Shown here: positions 10,757-23,642 of the stretch, one piece after another
Position numbering within the stretch: the first letter of the stretch is position 1
Layout of the letters: each line of letters starts with the position of its first letter
The notes under the pieces: model-generated
The model's database searches: none
What the model saw: only the letters and a program-made list of their open reading frames with translations
What the model was told of the DNA's origin: nothing
Source: Vigna angularis
Taxonomy: Eukaryota; Streptophyta; Magnoliopsida; Fabales; Fabaceae
DNA: 64,000 bases
Direction: 5' to 3'
Assembly: GCF_016808095.1 (NCBI RefSeq)
Contig: NC_068979.1
Coordinates: 28,477,960 to 28,541,959 of the forward strand
Program-made: the position numbers and the translations under genes

Positions 10757-13700
10757 TTATTTTATTTCTGAAGCTTCCAACATGCCTAACATCTTCCTCA
10801 ACTTTGAAAATTGCTCTAACTTGAGTGGCTTGGTCATTATATCAGCAACTTGAACTTCTGAGCGACAGTAGCTTAACATGATAGTTCCTTCTTTCACCAA
10901 GTCTCTTAAAAAATGAAATTTAATGTCTATGTGTTTGCTCCTCCCATGAAACACTGGATTCTTTGATAACTGTATCGTGGAATTGTTGTCACATAGGATC
11001 AATGTGTTTTTCTGTTCTTTAAAATTCAGCTTCTCCAACACCCTTTGAATCCAAATGCATTGACAAGCACAAGAGGCAACAACTATATATTCTGCTTCTG
11101 TGGTGGATAATGTGACTATTGATTGTTTCTTTGAGGACCATGAGACTGCTCCAGAGCCAAATAAAAATACAGATCCTGAAGTGCTTCTTCTATCATCTAT
11201 ATTCCCAGCAAAATCACTGTCGAAATATGCTACAATCTTTGTATTTCCTCCCTTTTTATAGTGGATGCCTAGCTCAGTTGTTCCCTTCAAGTACCTTAAT
11301 ATTCTTTTGGCTGCACACCAGTGAGATTCAGTGGGGTTAGACATAAATCTGCTGATCAAGCTTACTCCATACATTAAATCTGGCCGAGTTGCAGTCAAAT
11401 ACATAAGACTGCCAACTACTTGTTTGAACAAAGTTGCATCAACCTTGGAACCTGCATCAAATTTTGACAATCTTGTTCCTGGAACAATTGGATTCTTAAC
11501 TGAATTACAATTTTCCATGCCAAAACGTGACAACACTTCCTGAGCATATTTCTTCTGACATATAAAGATTCCACTTGAATTCTGTATCACTTCAATACCA
11601 AGAAAGTATCTCATTTTTCCTAAATCTGACATATCAAATTCTATCATCATGGATCTTTTAAACTCATCACACATATTCTCATCATTTCCTGTATATATCA
11701 AATCATCCACATAAAGACTTACAATTAGAATTTTACCTCCCTCCTTTGATTTTGTAAACAGTGTATGTTCACAAAGACATCTATCAAATTCATTTCGAAC
11801 AAAGTAAGCCTCTATCTTGTTGTACCAAGCTCTCGGTGCTTGTTTAAGGCCATAGAGTGCCTTTTTTAATTTGTACACCTTCTCTTCTTCACCTGTTTTC
11901 ACAAATCCATCTGGTTGTTGTACATATATCTCCTCCTTAAGTTCACCATGAAGAAATGCACTCTTCACATCTAGCTGAAACACATTCCAGCTATATTGGG
12001 CTGCTACAGCAAGAATTAAACGAATTGTGTCAAGTCTGGCCACGGGAGCAAATACCTCTGTGTAATCCACTCCATATTGTTGAACATACCCTTTAGCCAC
12101 TAGCCTGGCTTTGAACTTGTCTATCTCTCCAGTTTCTTTAAATTTGGTTTTAAAGATCCATTTGACTCCAATTGGCTTTACTCCTATTGGCAGGTTAGTC
12201 AGCTCCCAAGTCATGTTTTTCTCTATTGATTCCATCTCTTTCATCATAGCATTTCTCCAATTCTCACTCTTAATGGCGTCCTCAAAAGAGATTGGGTCAT
12301 CTTCAGTGACCACCATTACATTTAGGTCATTATCATCTAAAAGACCTTCTCCTGTTTCGTAATCTTTCATCCAAATTGGTTCACTCCTATTCCTTCCAGC
12401 CCTCCCTGCAACTGAAGTCTCATAATTAATAATATGAGAATTATTAGGATAAATATCAGTACCTGCAGAACTGTTTTCAGCATCTTCAATTTGATCTGTG
12501 ATTTCTTGAGCACCAGTATTTTCCACAATGTTTCCTTCAAACACCTCTTCAGAGTCACTCATATATTCTTCATTACTTCTACATTCTAGAATATCATGTT
12601 GACATTCTTCTGCATTCTGCTTCCAATCCCAGCCTTTTTGCTCTTCAAAAACCACATCTTTGCTGATTAAAATTCTTTTGTTGACAGGATCAAACAACCG
12701 ATATGCCTTGGATTCATCACTTACTCCTAATAAAACACATTTCTTGCTTTTATCATCTAATTTCACTCAATGTTGATCTGGTATATGCACATGAGCCAAA
12801 CATCCAAATACTCGAAAGTAATCAACAGTAGGCTTCACCCCACTCCATACTTCTTCGGGAGTTTTGTCTTTCACTGCTGTTGTAGGACTTCTGTTAAGAA
12901 TATGAGCACACCACCTAGCAGCTTCAGCCCAAAATATTTTGGGAACTTGTTTTCCAATTAGCATAGATCGCACCATATTCATAATTGTTTTGTTCCTCCT
13001 TTCAGCAACTCCATTTTGCTGAGGTGTGTAGGCTGCAGTTAACTGCCTACGTATGGCTTGGCTTTTGCAAAAATCACCAAATTCGTTTGAAGTGAATTCT
13101 CCTCCTCTATCTGTCCTTAAACATCCAATGCTTACACCAGCTTCTTTTTCAACCAGCACCTTGAATCTTTTAAAGTATAAAAAGGTTTCTAATTTTTCAT
13201 TCAAGAAATAAAGCCAAATTTTCCGGGAGAAATCATCTATAAAACTCAGAATATACCTTTTGTTGCTGTTTGATATTGGATTGATAGGTCCACATATATC
13301 TGAATGCACAAGTTGAAGCCTTTTTTATGCTCTCCATAGACTGTTCTTGGGCATAGGCTTTTGGTGTTGCTTCCCAGCCAAACAGTGCGTACAAAGCTCT
13401 CTTGGAACTGTGACAGCAGGCAGTCCATTCACCATTTGTTTGGAGAATAGTGTTTTCAGACCACTATAGCTTAAGTGACCAAATCGGTTGTGCCAAAGTT
13501 GTGTCCCTTCCTCCAGTTCTATCTGGAAACATGTTGAATTTAAAGGTGCCTTGGTAGCTTTCAGAATAAACATTCTATTTTCCTTCATATCTATTTCCAT
13601 AATCTGTCCTCTCTCAGGATGAGAGACTTTACACTTCCCATTCTGAATCTTTATGGACAAGCCTTTTTCTTGGAGTTGTCCTATGCTTAGTAAATTGTTC

Positions 13701-14809
13701 TTCAATTCTGGAACGTAGTACACATGTGAGATTACATGTATGGCTCCATTAACATTTAACCGAACACTTCCTTTCCCCATTACAGCTATTCTTGTGTCAT
13801 TGCCAAGTTTTACTGCATGTCTAAAGTTCTCATCTAATTCTGAGAACCACTCTTTGTTACCACTCATATGGTTACTACACCCAGAATCAAGAAACCATTC
13901 TTCTGTTGTTCCTTGCTTCAACTCAAAATAAGTCATTAGCAGGAGTTCATCCTCCTGGACTGCCTTTTCTTCCACCTCTGCATAATTTAAATTTTTCTCC
14001 CAGGTAGGACATTCATATTGAAAATGTCCAAATTTGTGACATTTGAAACATTCAATTTCAGCTTTGTTGAAGGATTGTCTGCCTCTTCCTTTGCCACGAA
14101 AGAAACCTCGTCCTCTTGCTCTTCCTCTTCCCTGACCTCTTCCTCTCCTGTCTTCATGGATAATTTGCAGTGCTTGGTCTGCTTCGTCATGTCCCACCAT
14201 CCTTTGCTCATGAACTAAAAGACTGCTCTGCAGTTCATCAATCGTCATAGTGTCCAAATTATTTGATTCTTCAATCGAGCACACAACATAATTAAATTTC
14301 GGAAGCATGGACCGTAAAATTTTTGCAGCAATAATATTCTCCCGCATACTTTCTCCACATGCCTTCATACTTTTTGCAATTTTTAAAGTGCGGGCAAAGT
14401 ATGAATTCACTGTTTCATCTTCCTTCATATGTAGAATTTCAAATTCTCGACGCAGTGCTTGTAATTGTGCTCTTTTCACTCTTGTAGATCCTTGAAATTT
14501 TTGCTTCATAGAATCCCAAATATCTTTGGAGGTATCATCATTGAGGATAGTATCTAGAATTTCACGATCAATGGCTTGATATAAATAATTCTTTACTTTT
14601 AAATCCTTCAATTTTTGTTCTTCCATGACTTTGAGTTCAGCTTCTGATGCAATTGTTTTATCTGTAACAGCTGGAATTCCAAACTCTACCAACTGCCAAT
14701 ATTCTTTAGAACGAAGAAAATTCTCCATGAGTTTCGCCCAATGATCATAGTGCCCATCAAATCTAGGGATTGCAGGTTGCACGTATTTGCTGGTGTTTGA
14801 ATCTCCCAT
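10757..14809 (-). pseudogene. Copia gag-pol polyprotein frame with two in-frame stops
   Basis: One reading frame of about 1350 codons runs from ATG 14809 to 10757 and is interrupted only by TAA at 13327-13325 and TGA at 12769-12767. The first part (494 aa) has the gag region, a CCHC knuckle (CFKCHKFGHFQYEC), the protease motif LDSGCSNHM and the pre-integrase region (CTHCLAGK). The second part (13309-12767) has integrase with the HSDICGP, RTDRGGEF and NGVAERRN blocks. The third (12766-10757) has reverse transcriptase with YVDDLIYTGND and RNase H with DSDFAGN, STTEAEY and KHIDIKFHFLRD. No frameshift is seen. The stops make this copy unlikely to be autonomous. The original state of the two codons is not visible here. 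Confidence 0.92.
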
Positions 14810-14917
14810 GTTTCTTCTTTGTGTCTATGTGCTGCTACTTTTTTTTTTTTTTAGGATGTGCTCACTCACTCAATAAAATTCTAGATCAGGCCCCTATGAA
14901 GGAACTCTGATACCAAT

Positions 14918-15204
14918 TGTAAACACGTAAGTACTCTCTGCTTTTGGGTGAAAAAACACTCTCTAATAAATTCAAATAATAGATGATAGACTTTATAGCC
15001 TTACAGCAGCAAAGAAAACAAACTCTCTAACAAAAGAAAACCAACTCTGTACGTCTCTGCACGTGGGCAGTTTCCTAAACAGACTCTGCACTATATCCCT
15101 AAATAATAGGTCAATATTTGATCATAATATTTAAGTACAAAATTAAAAACTGAAACTGACATTTAATTACTAATAAAACAGAAATTAATCTTTATTTACT
15201 AATA
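14918..15204 (-). repeat. 5' LTR of the copia element
   Basis: It is the partner of 10440-10726, followed in element sense by the tRNA-iMet primer site at 14915-14905 and then the gag start at 14809. Confidence 0.93.
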
Positions 15205-15209
15205 ATTTA

Positions 15210-16072
15210 GCAATAATAAATCTATTTATGGGCTGTCATGTGATGAATTGATATTAGTTAACTTTATATAGAATTTGTAGTACATCGTCGTAGAAAATTT
15301 GTATGGAATATTTTCTAAATATATAATCAGAATTTTTTATAATACATCTTATATTACATTTTTCGAAAGGTGCACACAATTTGGGAAGGTTATTTTTGCT
15401 ATTTCACTCTGATGGAGAGGCGCAAAAATCAATTATAGGATGAAAAACAACGATTGGACAGGTTGGACCGTATTGTTGGACCGTATGGTCGGCCCATAAT
15501 AAAAACTACGAGGGTAACTTCTTATGTTATTCAAGATTCACTTCTTAGGTAACACAGTACCTTGCACGCAACATTTTAGTTTTTCACTCTCAATACTCAT
15601 CGCTCCGAAACAAAAAAAGACAGAATTTTTGCTCTAGAGTTTCATTTAAGTGCCCACAATTCTCTTCCCTTTCTTCTCTTCCCCAATGCCCCTTTTTCTG
15701 AAATCCAATCCCATGCTCGCTTGGAATCCGTGATCCAGCCCCTTCAGCTACAATTCGCTTCCAATCTCGCTAATGGGTGCCTTTTTTCTTGGTACATTCT
15801 ATTGGGTTCTTTCTCAATGCAAACAATTTAACCCTCAAGACTGTGTTTGTATTGGATCGTAGATTTCAGTACGTGGGTTCACAATACCAGAATAAAAAAC
15901 CAGGGTTAGTGATATATATACTTATACAAAGTAAATGGGTGTGCTTTCCTTTTCTTTTTCTTTAATGGGTGATTTGATTTCAGAAGAATTGCGGGCAAAT
16001 TGAGCTTTTCTATTGTTTTTTATTCTGGCTCCTTGAGTTGTTGTTGTGTTGTGAATTAGGCGGGTGATAAGA
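15210..16072 (+). promoter_or_regulatory. Upstream region and leader of the F-box gene
   Basis: This stretch carries two GGCCCAT-like words (near 15490) typical of plant promoters, CT-rich leader sequence (15655-15720) and possibly a leader intron. I see no unambiguous TATA box and cannot fix the transcription start. Confidence 0.3.
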
Positions 16073-17585
16073 ATGGTTGATGTGATGGGTCCTGACTTGA
16101 TTAGTGACCTTCCTCAAAGCATTATAGAGAGTATTCTGGTGCAGCTTCCAATTAGAGATGCTGTGAGAACTAGCATTTTATCTAGTAAATGGAGATACAA
16201 ATGGGCTTCAATTACTCAACTTGTGTTTGATGACAAATGTGTGCCGCCCTTTAGTAATGATAGGGAGGTTGTTGAGAGGAGTGTTGTCAAGTTCATCACC
16301 AGGGCGTTGTTTCTTCACCAAGGGCCAATTCATAAGTTTCAAATTTCGAATTCGATGTTGCAAAGCTGTCCTGAAATTGATCAGTGGATTCTTTTCCTAT
16401 CGAGGAATGATATCAAGGTGTTGGTTATGGAGTTAGGAGAAGGGGAATTTTTTAGAATACCTTCAAGCCTTTTCAATTGTAGGAAGTTGACTAGGTTGGA
16501 GCTGTCGCGGTGCGAGTTGGACCCGCCGCATAGTTTTAAGGGGTTTGTGTGCTTGAGGAGCCTCAACCTTCACCAAGTTTTGATATCCCCTGATGCAGTT
16601 GAGAGCCTAATTTCCAGATGCCCTCTCTTGGAGAGTTTATCACTGTCATATTTTGATAATTTGGCTCTTACTATCTCTGCCCCAAATCTTAAATACTTGT
16701 ATCTTGAAGGTGAATTCAAGGATATATGTCTTGAAGATACTCCACTTTTGGTGGAAATATCTATTGCTATGTATATGACTGATGATATTGCTGAGCACTT
16801 TGAGCAAAGCTCAAACTGCAATTTTCTCAAGTTTCTTGGTGGTGTGCCTAATCTTGAGAAGCTTGTCGGGCTTATCTACTTCACAAAGGTAACATCGTGT
16901 TCTCATGTGTTTATTGTGTTAGATCATCCCCAAAAGTTGTTTATGAAATTATGTATGACCAATTTTATTTTATTCATTTCTGCTCTTTCTTGAAGTATTT
17001 GAGCATAGGTATTGATTCGGTGCATCTTCCAATAATGTACCACAATTTAGAGACTATTGAATTATATCAAGTAAATTTTGAGGATACAAAAGAGATACTT
17101 GTCATCCTTCGCATGATTACAAGTTCTCCCAATCTAAAAGAGCTACATATTTCAGTAAGTCCTCGGTCTTTACTCCTTGCAGAAGTGGTGGCTTTTACAA
17201 CTAATAATGAGTGATTTTATTAACTTCTACAAATCAGACCTGTGTATGTAAGATTAACTGCTGCATTATTTTATGCATTTGACTTTGGCAGGGTTCATCG
17301 AACATACCCATTGCTGCAGATGCCCCGGACTTGGATTTTTGGGAAAAAGGATGTCTTTCAGATTCTGCACTTAACAAGCTTAAAACCGTGAAGTTGTCAG
17401 AAATGGGTGGTTGGCCACATGAGATAGAATTTATCAAATATTTGCTTTGCCGTTCTCCTGTGCTTGAGACATTGAGTATCATTCCCTGTGTATTTGACAT
17501 GGGGAATAATTTGAAAATGTTGATCGAATTGGTGAAATGTCGAAGAGCTTCTTCTAGAGGAGAAGTTATTTTCATCCACGAGTGA
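16073..17585 (+). CDS. F-box/LRR/FBD protein, complete
   Basis: Coding exons are 16073-16888, 16996-17154 and 17292-17585, all joined in phase 0 at GT-AG sites, giving 422 aa. Residues 5-45 form the F-box (SDLPQSIIESILVQLPIRDA, then TSILSSKWRYKW), which in this family binds SKP1 in an SCF ubiquitin ligase. Leucine-rich segments follow (for example LTRLELSRCEL, LRSLNLHQVLISP, SRCPLLESLSLSYFDNL), a likely substrate-binding surface. The C-terminal exon matches the FBD domain (KLKTVKLSEMGGW, LLCRSPVLETLSI). The first ATG in frame is at 16073; a second lies four codons later. The large F-box/FBD/LRR family evolves quickly and its targets are mostly unknown, so no specific role is proposed. A copia element starts 276 bp after the stop. 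Confidence 0.92.
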
Positions 17586-17860
17586 AATGGTGGAGTGTTA
17601 TAAAATGCATTGTTCTATACCATTTCGATTGCTACTTCCACTGTGTTCATGCATAACTTTCTTTTAAAATACAAATATTACCATTGCGAAAACCTGTAAA
17701 TTCTCAAGCTAAAGTAGGAATTTTATATAGATTGATTGAAGACGTGTGGCATACAAGTTAGAGCCGTTTTTACTGACTAAAAACTCAACTAAGCATCTGG
17801 AAAGTAAAAACATGGATATTTTTCCTACGTATTTACTCATCTGAACTTTGATATGCTGGA

Positions 17861-18292
17861 TGTTGTAATAATGTTAGATTATTGCAAAAGAAAACGTTGA
17901 ATTGTAACGGTCAAAACTTTAATTGTCAACAATGTTCAAATTCATTTTCGTAAATGTTCAAACGGTAAATATTTAATGGTTTTTATTGTCTTTTATTACT
18001 TTTATTCTTTCCTAGCTCTATAAATAGAGAGCTCTTTCTCCATTCCAAAACACATCTCAAGTCAGTCTTTTCTGATTCTCCTTTCTTCTTTTCTTCTCCT
18101 AAAATTATTCTGGGTTTATTTTATACTCGTTTTAGAGATTCTTGTCAGTTCTGAGATCTTCAGAGATATTCTGGGAAGTTCCTATTGTATTCCGGGGGAC
18201 TTGCGCAATACACCGCAAATAAGTCTTTAAGGACAGTGAATCTACATGCCTCAAGAAATACTGCTTGTGATTTTGTCAGCTTTAATACAACA
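17861..18292 (+). repeat. 5' LTR of the deleted copia element
   Basis: It has TG...CA termini and a TATA box, and about 92% identity by eye to 20181-20612. Confidence 0.92.
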
Positions 18293-18589
18293 ATCTTAAG
18301 GACTTATGATTGACATCAACAACTCAATCCCGAAGGATCAAAACTTTGTTTTCAGAACTCAGACAATGTTTGTGAAACCCATAACTTTCGGAGGCTGCCA
18401 AGGTGCTCGTAACAACGATGACTTCTAATCGCATTTGTAAGGACTGTGGATGAGGACGAAGAAGATGAGGTACTTGAGTAAATTTTCGTATACTTTACCT
18501 ACAAAGGAAAAAACACAACCAGGTATGACTCGAAAAAATAAATTTTGGCTTTTCACTTAATTATATTGATAGTATTCTAAATTTGAAAA

Positions 18590-19525
18590 TGGTGATTGTG
18601 TAATTATATGTTTGTATGTGGATGACATGCTAAATTTTGGTACACGCAATGAGATTGTCGCTAGAACTAAATTGTTTCTAGGATTAAACTTTGACATGAA
18701 AGACATGGGTGAAGCCAATGTGTTTTTAGGTATTAGAATCATAAGGAAGGGAGATAATATATTACTATCCCAAGAACAATATATTGAGAAACTTCTTAAG
18801 AAGTTTAGGTTTTATGACCTCAAACCAGTGAGTACCCCTTATGGTATTAATTCTAAATTAATGAAAAATAAAGGAGAATCATTATCTCAGCCTCACTATG
18901 CCCAGATAATTGGGAGCTTACTGCACTTGATGAGTTTTTTCTAGACTTGATATTGCTTATGCAGTAGGTAGACTAAGTAGGTACACTCAATGTCCAAATC
19001 AAGAACATTGGGATGCATTTTCTAAGCTTATGAGATACTTAAGAGGTTCAATGGATTATGTCATTGAATATAGTGGATTTCCCACTGTACTAGAAGGGTA
19101 CAATGATGCTAACTGGATCTCTGATTTAGATGAGACAAAATCTACTAGTGGTTATGTATTCACACTTGGAGGTGGTGCGATTACATGGAGATAAGCCAGG
19201 CAAACAATTATTGCAAGATCAACAATGGAATCTGAGTTTGTTGCCCTTGAGATGGCTGATAATGAGGCTGAGTAGTTGAAAAACTTCTTAGCGAACATTC
19301 CACTAGGAATGAAACCAACCCTTCAGTATGAATACACTGTGATTGCCAATCAGCAATAGCTATAGCTAAAAACAAAAATTACAATGGAAAGAATAGACAT
19401 ATTCAATTGAGACACAATTTTGTGAAGCAGCTGCTAAAGAGTGGAACTATTTCCATTGATTATGTGAAGTCAGAACATAATCTAGCAAATCCTCTGACAA
19501 AACCCCCTGAGAAGACAAATAATAT
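18590..19525 (+). pseudogene. Copia reverse transcriptase/RNase H remnant
   Basis: The frame begins just before the catalytic YVDD box (CLYVDDMLNFGTRN) and continues through LGLNFDMKDMGEANVFLGI. It shifts frame near 18940, then shows RNase H blocks ([46 protein letters not shown]) and the KSEHNLANPLTKP terminus. Stops occur inside, for example TAA near 19193 and TAG near 19274. It is not functional. Confidence 0.88.
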
Positions 19526-20180
19526 TAGAAACATCGAGGAAAATGAGACTTAAGCCACTTGCAAACAAACAAGTGATGGTAACCCAACCTTTGTGATTGG
19601 AGATCCCATGAATAAGGTTCATATGGGTAAAAACAAGTCACTTGTTAGTTCTGATAGCACTAAATTGATTTTAATCAATTATGTCCATTCCTATGGTGTG
19701 TGTGTGAAAGTGCTAGAGACTGCATTATTGAGAGGCTAAACATTGTTATTAAAATTCTACGTGGTGAAAGAATTTTAGCTTAAACAAAGTTTTTAATGAT
19801 TTTCATATCCCTTATGGGTGGTGTATGATTTGCAACAAACACTTGATGAAATCACCTATATGAGTGTCGAGTGGGGCCACTTGCATGAGATCTTGGCATG
19901 ATCTCTAGAGCACTCATGAATATCGGGCACGCGCATGGCCTAGTAAGCGCAACACAACGATAACAATAAGGATTGTGGGGGTGTATTGTGATTGAGAAAC
20001 CTCTAACACACGTCAAGTGTCTTTGGTTGATATAGCTTGTTATACCAACTACACTGTGTGTTTAGTATCTCAATCTAAGACTGGTTCATATAGCTTGCTA
20101 TACCAACTCTGATACATTACATCCTTTGAGACCCAGAATAAAAGTTTCTTATCTTTTTTCTTTTGCAATAAGTGGGGTAT

Positions 20181-20612
20181 TGTTGTAATAATGTTAGATT
20201 ATTGCAAAAGAAAACGTTGGATTGCAACGGTCAAAACTTTAATTGCCAACAACGTTCAAATTCATTTTCTTAAATGTTCCAACGGTAAATATTTAATGGT
20301 TTTTATTGTCTTTTATTACTTTTATTCTTCCCTAACTCTATAAATAGAGAGCTCTTTCTCCATTCCAAAACACATCCCAAGTCAGTCTTTTCTGATTCTC
20401 CTGTCTTCTTTTCCTCTCCTAAAATTATTCTGGGTTTATTTTATACTATTTTTAGAGATCCTCGCTAGTTCTGAGATCCTCAGAGATATTCTGGGAAGTT
20501 CCTGTTGTATCTTGGAGGACTTGCGCAATACAACGTGGATAAGTCCTTAAGGACAGTGAATCTACACGCCTCAAGAAATACTGCTCGTGATTTTGTCATC
20601 TTTTATACAACA
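20181..20612 (+). repeat. 3' LTR of the deleted copia element
   Basis: It is preceded by a purine-rich stretch, AATAAGTGGGGTAT, which fits a polypurine tract, and is followed directly by the CTGGA duplication. Confidence 0.92.
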
Positions 20613-21560
20613 CTGGATTGTATTATAGCATATTTTGTAGAAATTAATTACCACTCAATTACTTGCTGGCAGTATTTGCAGTCACTATCTTGGCCCAAAA
20701 TATAAGAATGGTATACCGACACAAATTCAGCCATTCAATGTGCCATAATTTGTATGTGCTATTTGCCTTTGGCGTATTAAGTGTACCTCCTTGGTAACAT
20801 TATTTACCTTTTTTATAGTATAATGTTTTAGTAAATCGATCCTTGCTCTCACCAAAATAGTTCTTTGTTGGGTACTGTGGAAATTCTGTTACTTGAGTAA
20901 GATGACATAATATTATATTGAGGTAGAGTTCATCACCTTTGCCCGAGTCCACCTTGTTCACTGCCAATTTTATTTCCTTTAAGTATTTGAACTAGTTCCG
21001 ACATCTTGGTTCTGGCTGGAAACTTTGAGTACACATAAAATACGTACTTGGAAGATTTCAACAAGGTTAATATAATCTCAAATGTTTTGCAGGTCCATAT
21101 CTACTAGCAAATCAATTTTCTTCCTTTCTAACCTCGATTTGTAGCAACTTTTATGTACTTACAAAGTCGAAGAAGTATCTTGTAAACATATTTCAACTCC
21201 ACAATCTCTTTCAACCTTTCATTTGCCAACTGTTCTTCCTCTTCTTCTCAGTACTTGTCCTACACTAGATGAATGGGTGTTGTGTTTTCGAAATATTCTT
21301 CGATATACAAGTCCGCTTTTAGAATAAGAGAATAGTCAAAATAACATTTAATACAAAAAGTAAAAATAAAAACGTGATTATTGTTGTATTTAAAACAAAG
21401 TCCAATGACCCATTTACCTAAGCAATGGTTAGTCAAATATAGTTATGTTGTACATGGTTCATCAATATCTTCACGATAACAAGGTATTGATAGACAACAC
21501 CATGTTCTAGTAGATAACAAATAAAACTCACTGTTTTGCATTCAGCCTTCGTAGGCAACG
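20613..21560. other. Gene-free region with a possible decayed coding stretch on the minus strand
   Basis: The reverse complement of about 21125-21240 reads EEQLANERLKEIVEL and then KYVYKILLRLCKY without a stop, which looks protein-like, but flanking frames are broken. It may be a transposon relic. No family is recognised, and nothing else stands out. Confidence 0.25.
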
Positions 21561-21599
21561 CTTGATCTTTGGTCGGTTAATGCACTACATCTATTATAT

Positions 21600-21955
21600 A
21601 CAACCTCTATAAAAGGAACAAAGTCTTCTTCATATGAGATTTCTCGTCATACTACATTTACTTTGGAGGATCAAAGTCCTCTTCATATGACATTACTAGG
21701 AATACTACATTTACTTGATAAGATCAAAATCATCTTCGTAGGACATTGGTCATACTGAATATACTTGGCAAGAACAAAGTCCTCTTCATATGACAACGTC
21801 GATCATACTACATTTACTTGGAATGATCAAAAAGTTTCTTTCATATGACATTATTAGTTGTACTACATTTACTTAACAAGATCAAAGTTCTCTTTGTATG
21901 ACAACACTAATCATACTACATTTGCGTGGCATGATTAAAGTCATGTTCGTAGTTT
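21600..21955 (+). repeat. About six diverged tandem copies of a 59-bp unit
   Basis: The words 'caaagtcctcttcatatgac' and ATACTACATTTACTTG recur every 55-62 bp, six times, with 10-25% differences. There is no long open frame. It is a minisatellite. Confidence 0.75.
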
Positions 21956-23642
21956 ACATCCTTCAAGGACAAAATTGAGTGTTTTTTATTAACTCCAAAA
22001 ATATTTTTCATAATTACATATAAGCCCCTGAACTTTCTTAAATTACAAATTATCCTCTATATATTTTCTAATGGTTGCAAATTGGTCCTTAATTATTTTT
22101 TTAGTATTTGAAACTTAGATCTTGAGTATTTTTAATAATTGTATTTAGCCTCTCTCCAATTTTTTATATTTGCAATTAAGTCACCTGATTAACTAATTAG
22201 GTTGATTTTTGCAAATACTTTAAAATTTCAATGAAAATTATTCATTCAATATACAACTATTAAATTTGTAATAATCCTTGTTTCTTATTTAATTTTCAGT
22301 GGGAATTTAAACTAAAATTACTAATTGTTACTGGTTTCATTGGTAATTTTGTTGTAAAATTCAACATTATCTAGTAAAGTGGCCAACATATTTCTTTCCT
22401 CACCCTCACCGAATATGTTTGCTCTGAATACACATTGACTCAGGTGACTGAAACATAATTAGATATAAAAGGTACTTGTACTCAAATTGCCCATATATTA
22501 CTGAACGCGTACAATACATTTATTTAATTTCTTATTTTGTTTCTATTAATACTATAGTTTTATTTTTAATATTTGAATTAATAGGAAGAAAAATATTTTT
22601 GAAACCGTGTATTATTATATAATTATATAATTTGGCATTTAGTGTTAAATTTTCTAAACTTTAGTAATATTCATCTAATTCTTTATTTGGTTTCTATTAA
22701 TATTATTAATTATTAATGTTATGACTTATGAATTAATTAACTATTAATTTCTTGTATTACTTAATCATATTATCTATAGTTATTTTATATATTATTATTA
22801 TTACTTTGTTATTACTTTCTACTAAATTATAATTAATATTTCTATTATTATATAAATTAGTTACTATTTTGGGTTAACATTTTATTGAAAAGTGAAAAGT
22901 TTTTTATGAAAATATTAGATGTTCGAATATATTTAATTAATTAATTTTTTAATTCAAAATATGCAAAAAGGTTAGTGATGACTTTTTCATTATGTTGTTG
23001 TGAGTCAATATTAACTCTTTGTTCACTTGAATGGATTTGGGTGAGAGTGATTGAGTGAATTTGAAGATAAATTTTTTTGTCGTTTATTTGAGTGAATTTG
23101 AAGGTAAGTGAGAGTGAATTTCGAAGCAAGGTTTGTAAGAATTAGTGTAGGATTTGATTCATTTGACGGATTAAAAAAATTTACTTCCAAATCCACTCTC
23201 ACCTACCTCCAAATCCACTTAAATAAACAACAACAAAATTTATTTTCAAATCCTCTCAAAGAGGCCGAGTTACTTAGAGGTCAATTTCTTGAAAGTATTG
23301 CATCAATGGAGAATCCAAAAATCATTGTAGGGAAGGGAGAACAACCACATGCATCTTCAATGAATACCAGCTATGTAATAGTATTTCTTGGTTTTTAGTG
23401 TTCACCAACAAACACCATATCCCCTCTTTCTTTTGCACTTCTTTTCTGAAATTGGTTTTGTGGATGAATATTATTTGTGCGTAGTTAAACTTTCCATTTT
23501 TATATTAATTTGGGTTTGAAGGAATTTGATCATTGTTGTTTTAAAGGAAAGTTTCAATTTTTAAAACAAGTGAAAGTTTCTATTTTTCTACCAAATGAAA
23601 GTTTCAATTTTTTTTAACAAGCAGGCTTTTGGGCACGTGGAA
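21956..23642. other. AT-rich gene-free region
   Basis: No gene is visible. Words such as 'aagcccctgaactttc' and 'aattaagtcacctgattaacta' (22020-22200) resemble low-copy plant retroelement debris. The 96-codon frame at 23108-23398 has no recognisable domain and is probably chance. Confidence 0.4.

Larger units (their letters stand above)
10440..15204 (-). mobile_element. Ty1/copia LTR retrotransposon, nearly complete
   Basis: Two 287-bp LTRs (10440-10726 and 14918-15204) flank a gag-pol region on the minus strand. They differ at only four sites by my alignment, all transitions. The insertion is bordered by the perfect duplication ATTTA (10435-10439 and 15205-15209). Next to the 5' LTR (element sense) is TGGTATCAGAG (14915-14905), the standard initiator-tRNA-Met primer site. 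Next to the 3' LTR is a purine tract, AAGGAAGGGAA. Gag, protease, integrase, reverse transcriptase and RNase H follow in copia order. It is a recent insertion between the solo LTR and the F-box gene. Confidence 0.95.
17861..20612 (+). mobile_element. Internally deleted Ty1/copia element
   Basis: Two 432-bp LTRs (17861-18292 and 20181-20612) both run TGTTGTAATA...ATACAACA and are flanked by the perfect duplication CTGGA (17856-17860, 20613-20617). Each LTR has a TATA box, TATAAATA (18019-18026 in the left one). The LTRs differ at about 34 sites by my count, roughly 8%, so the insertion is older than its minus-strand neighbour. The interior is only 1.9 kb: a leader, then the last third of pol. 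Gag, protease, integrase and the front of reverse transcriptase are missing. No standard initiator-Met primer site follows the left LTR; the adjoining bases are ATCTTAAGGACTT. Confidence 0.93.

Noticed and set aside
14905..14915. tRNA gene near the copia LTR
   Set aside because: Only the 11-nt complement of the tRNA-iMet 3' end is present, that is, a primer-binding site. No complete tRNA fold was seen anywhere in the window.
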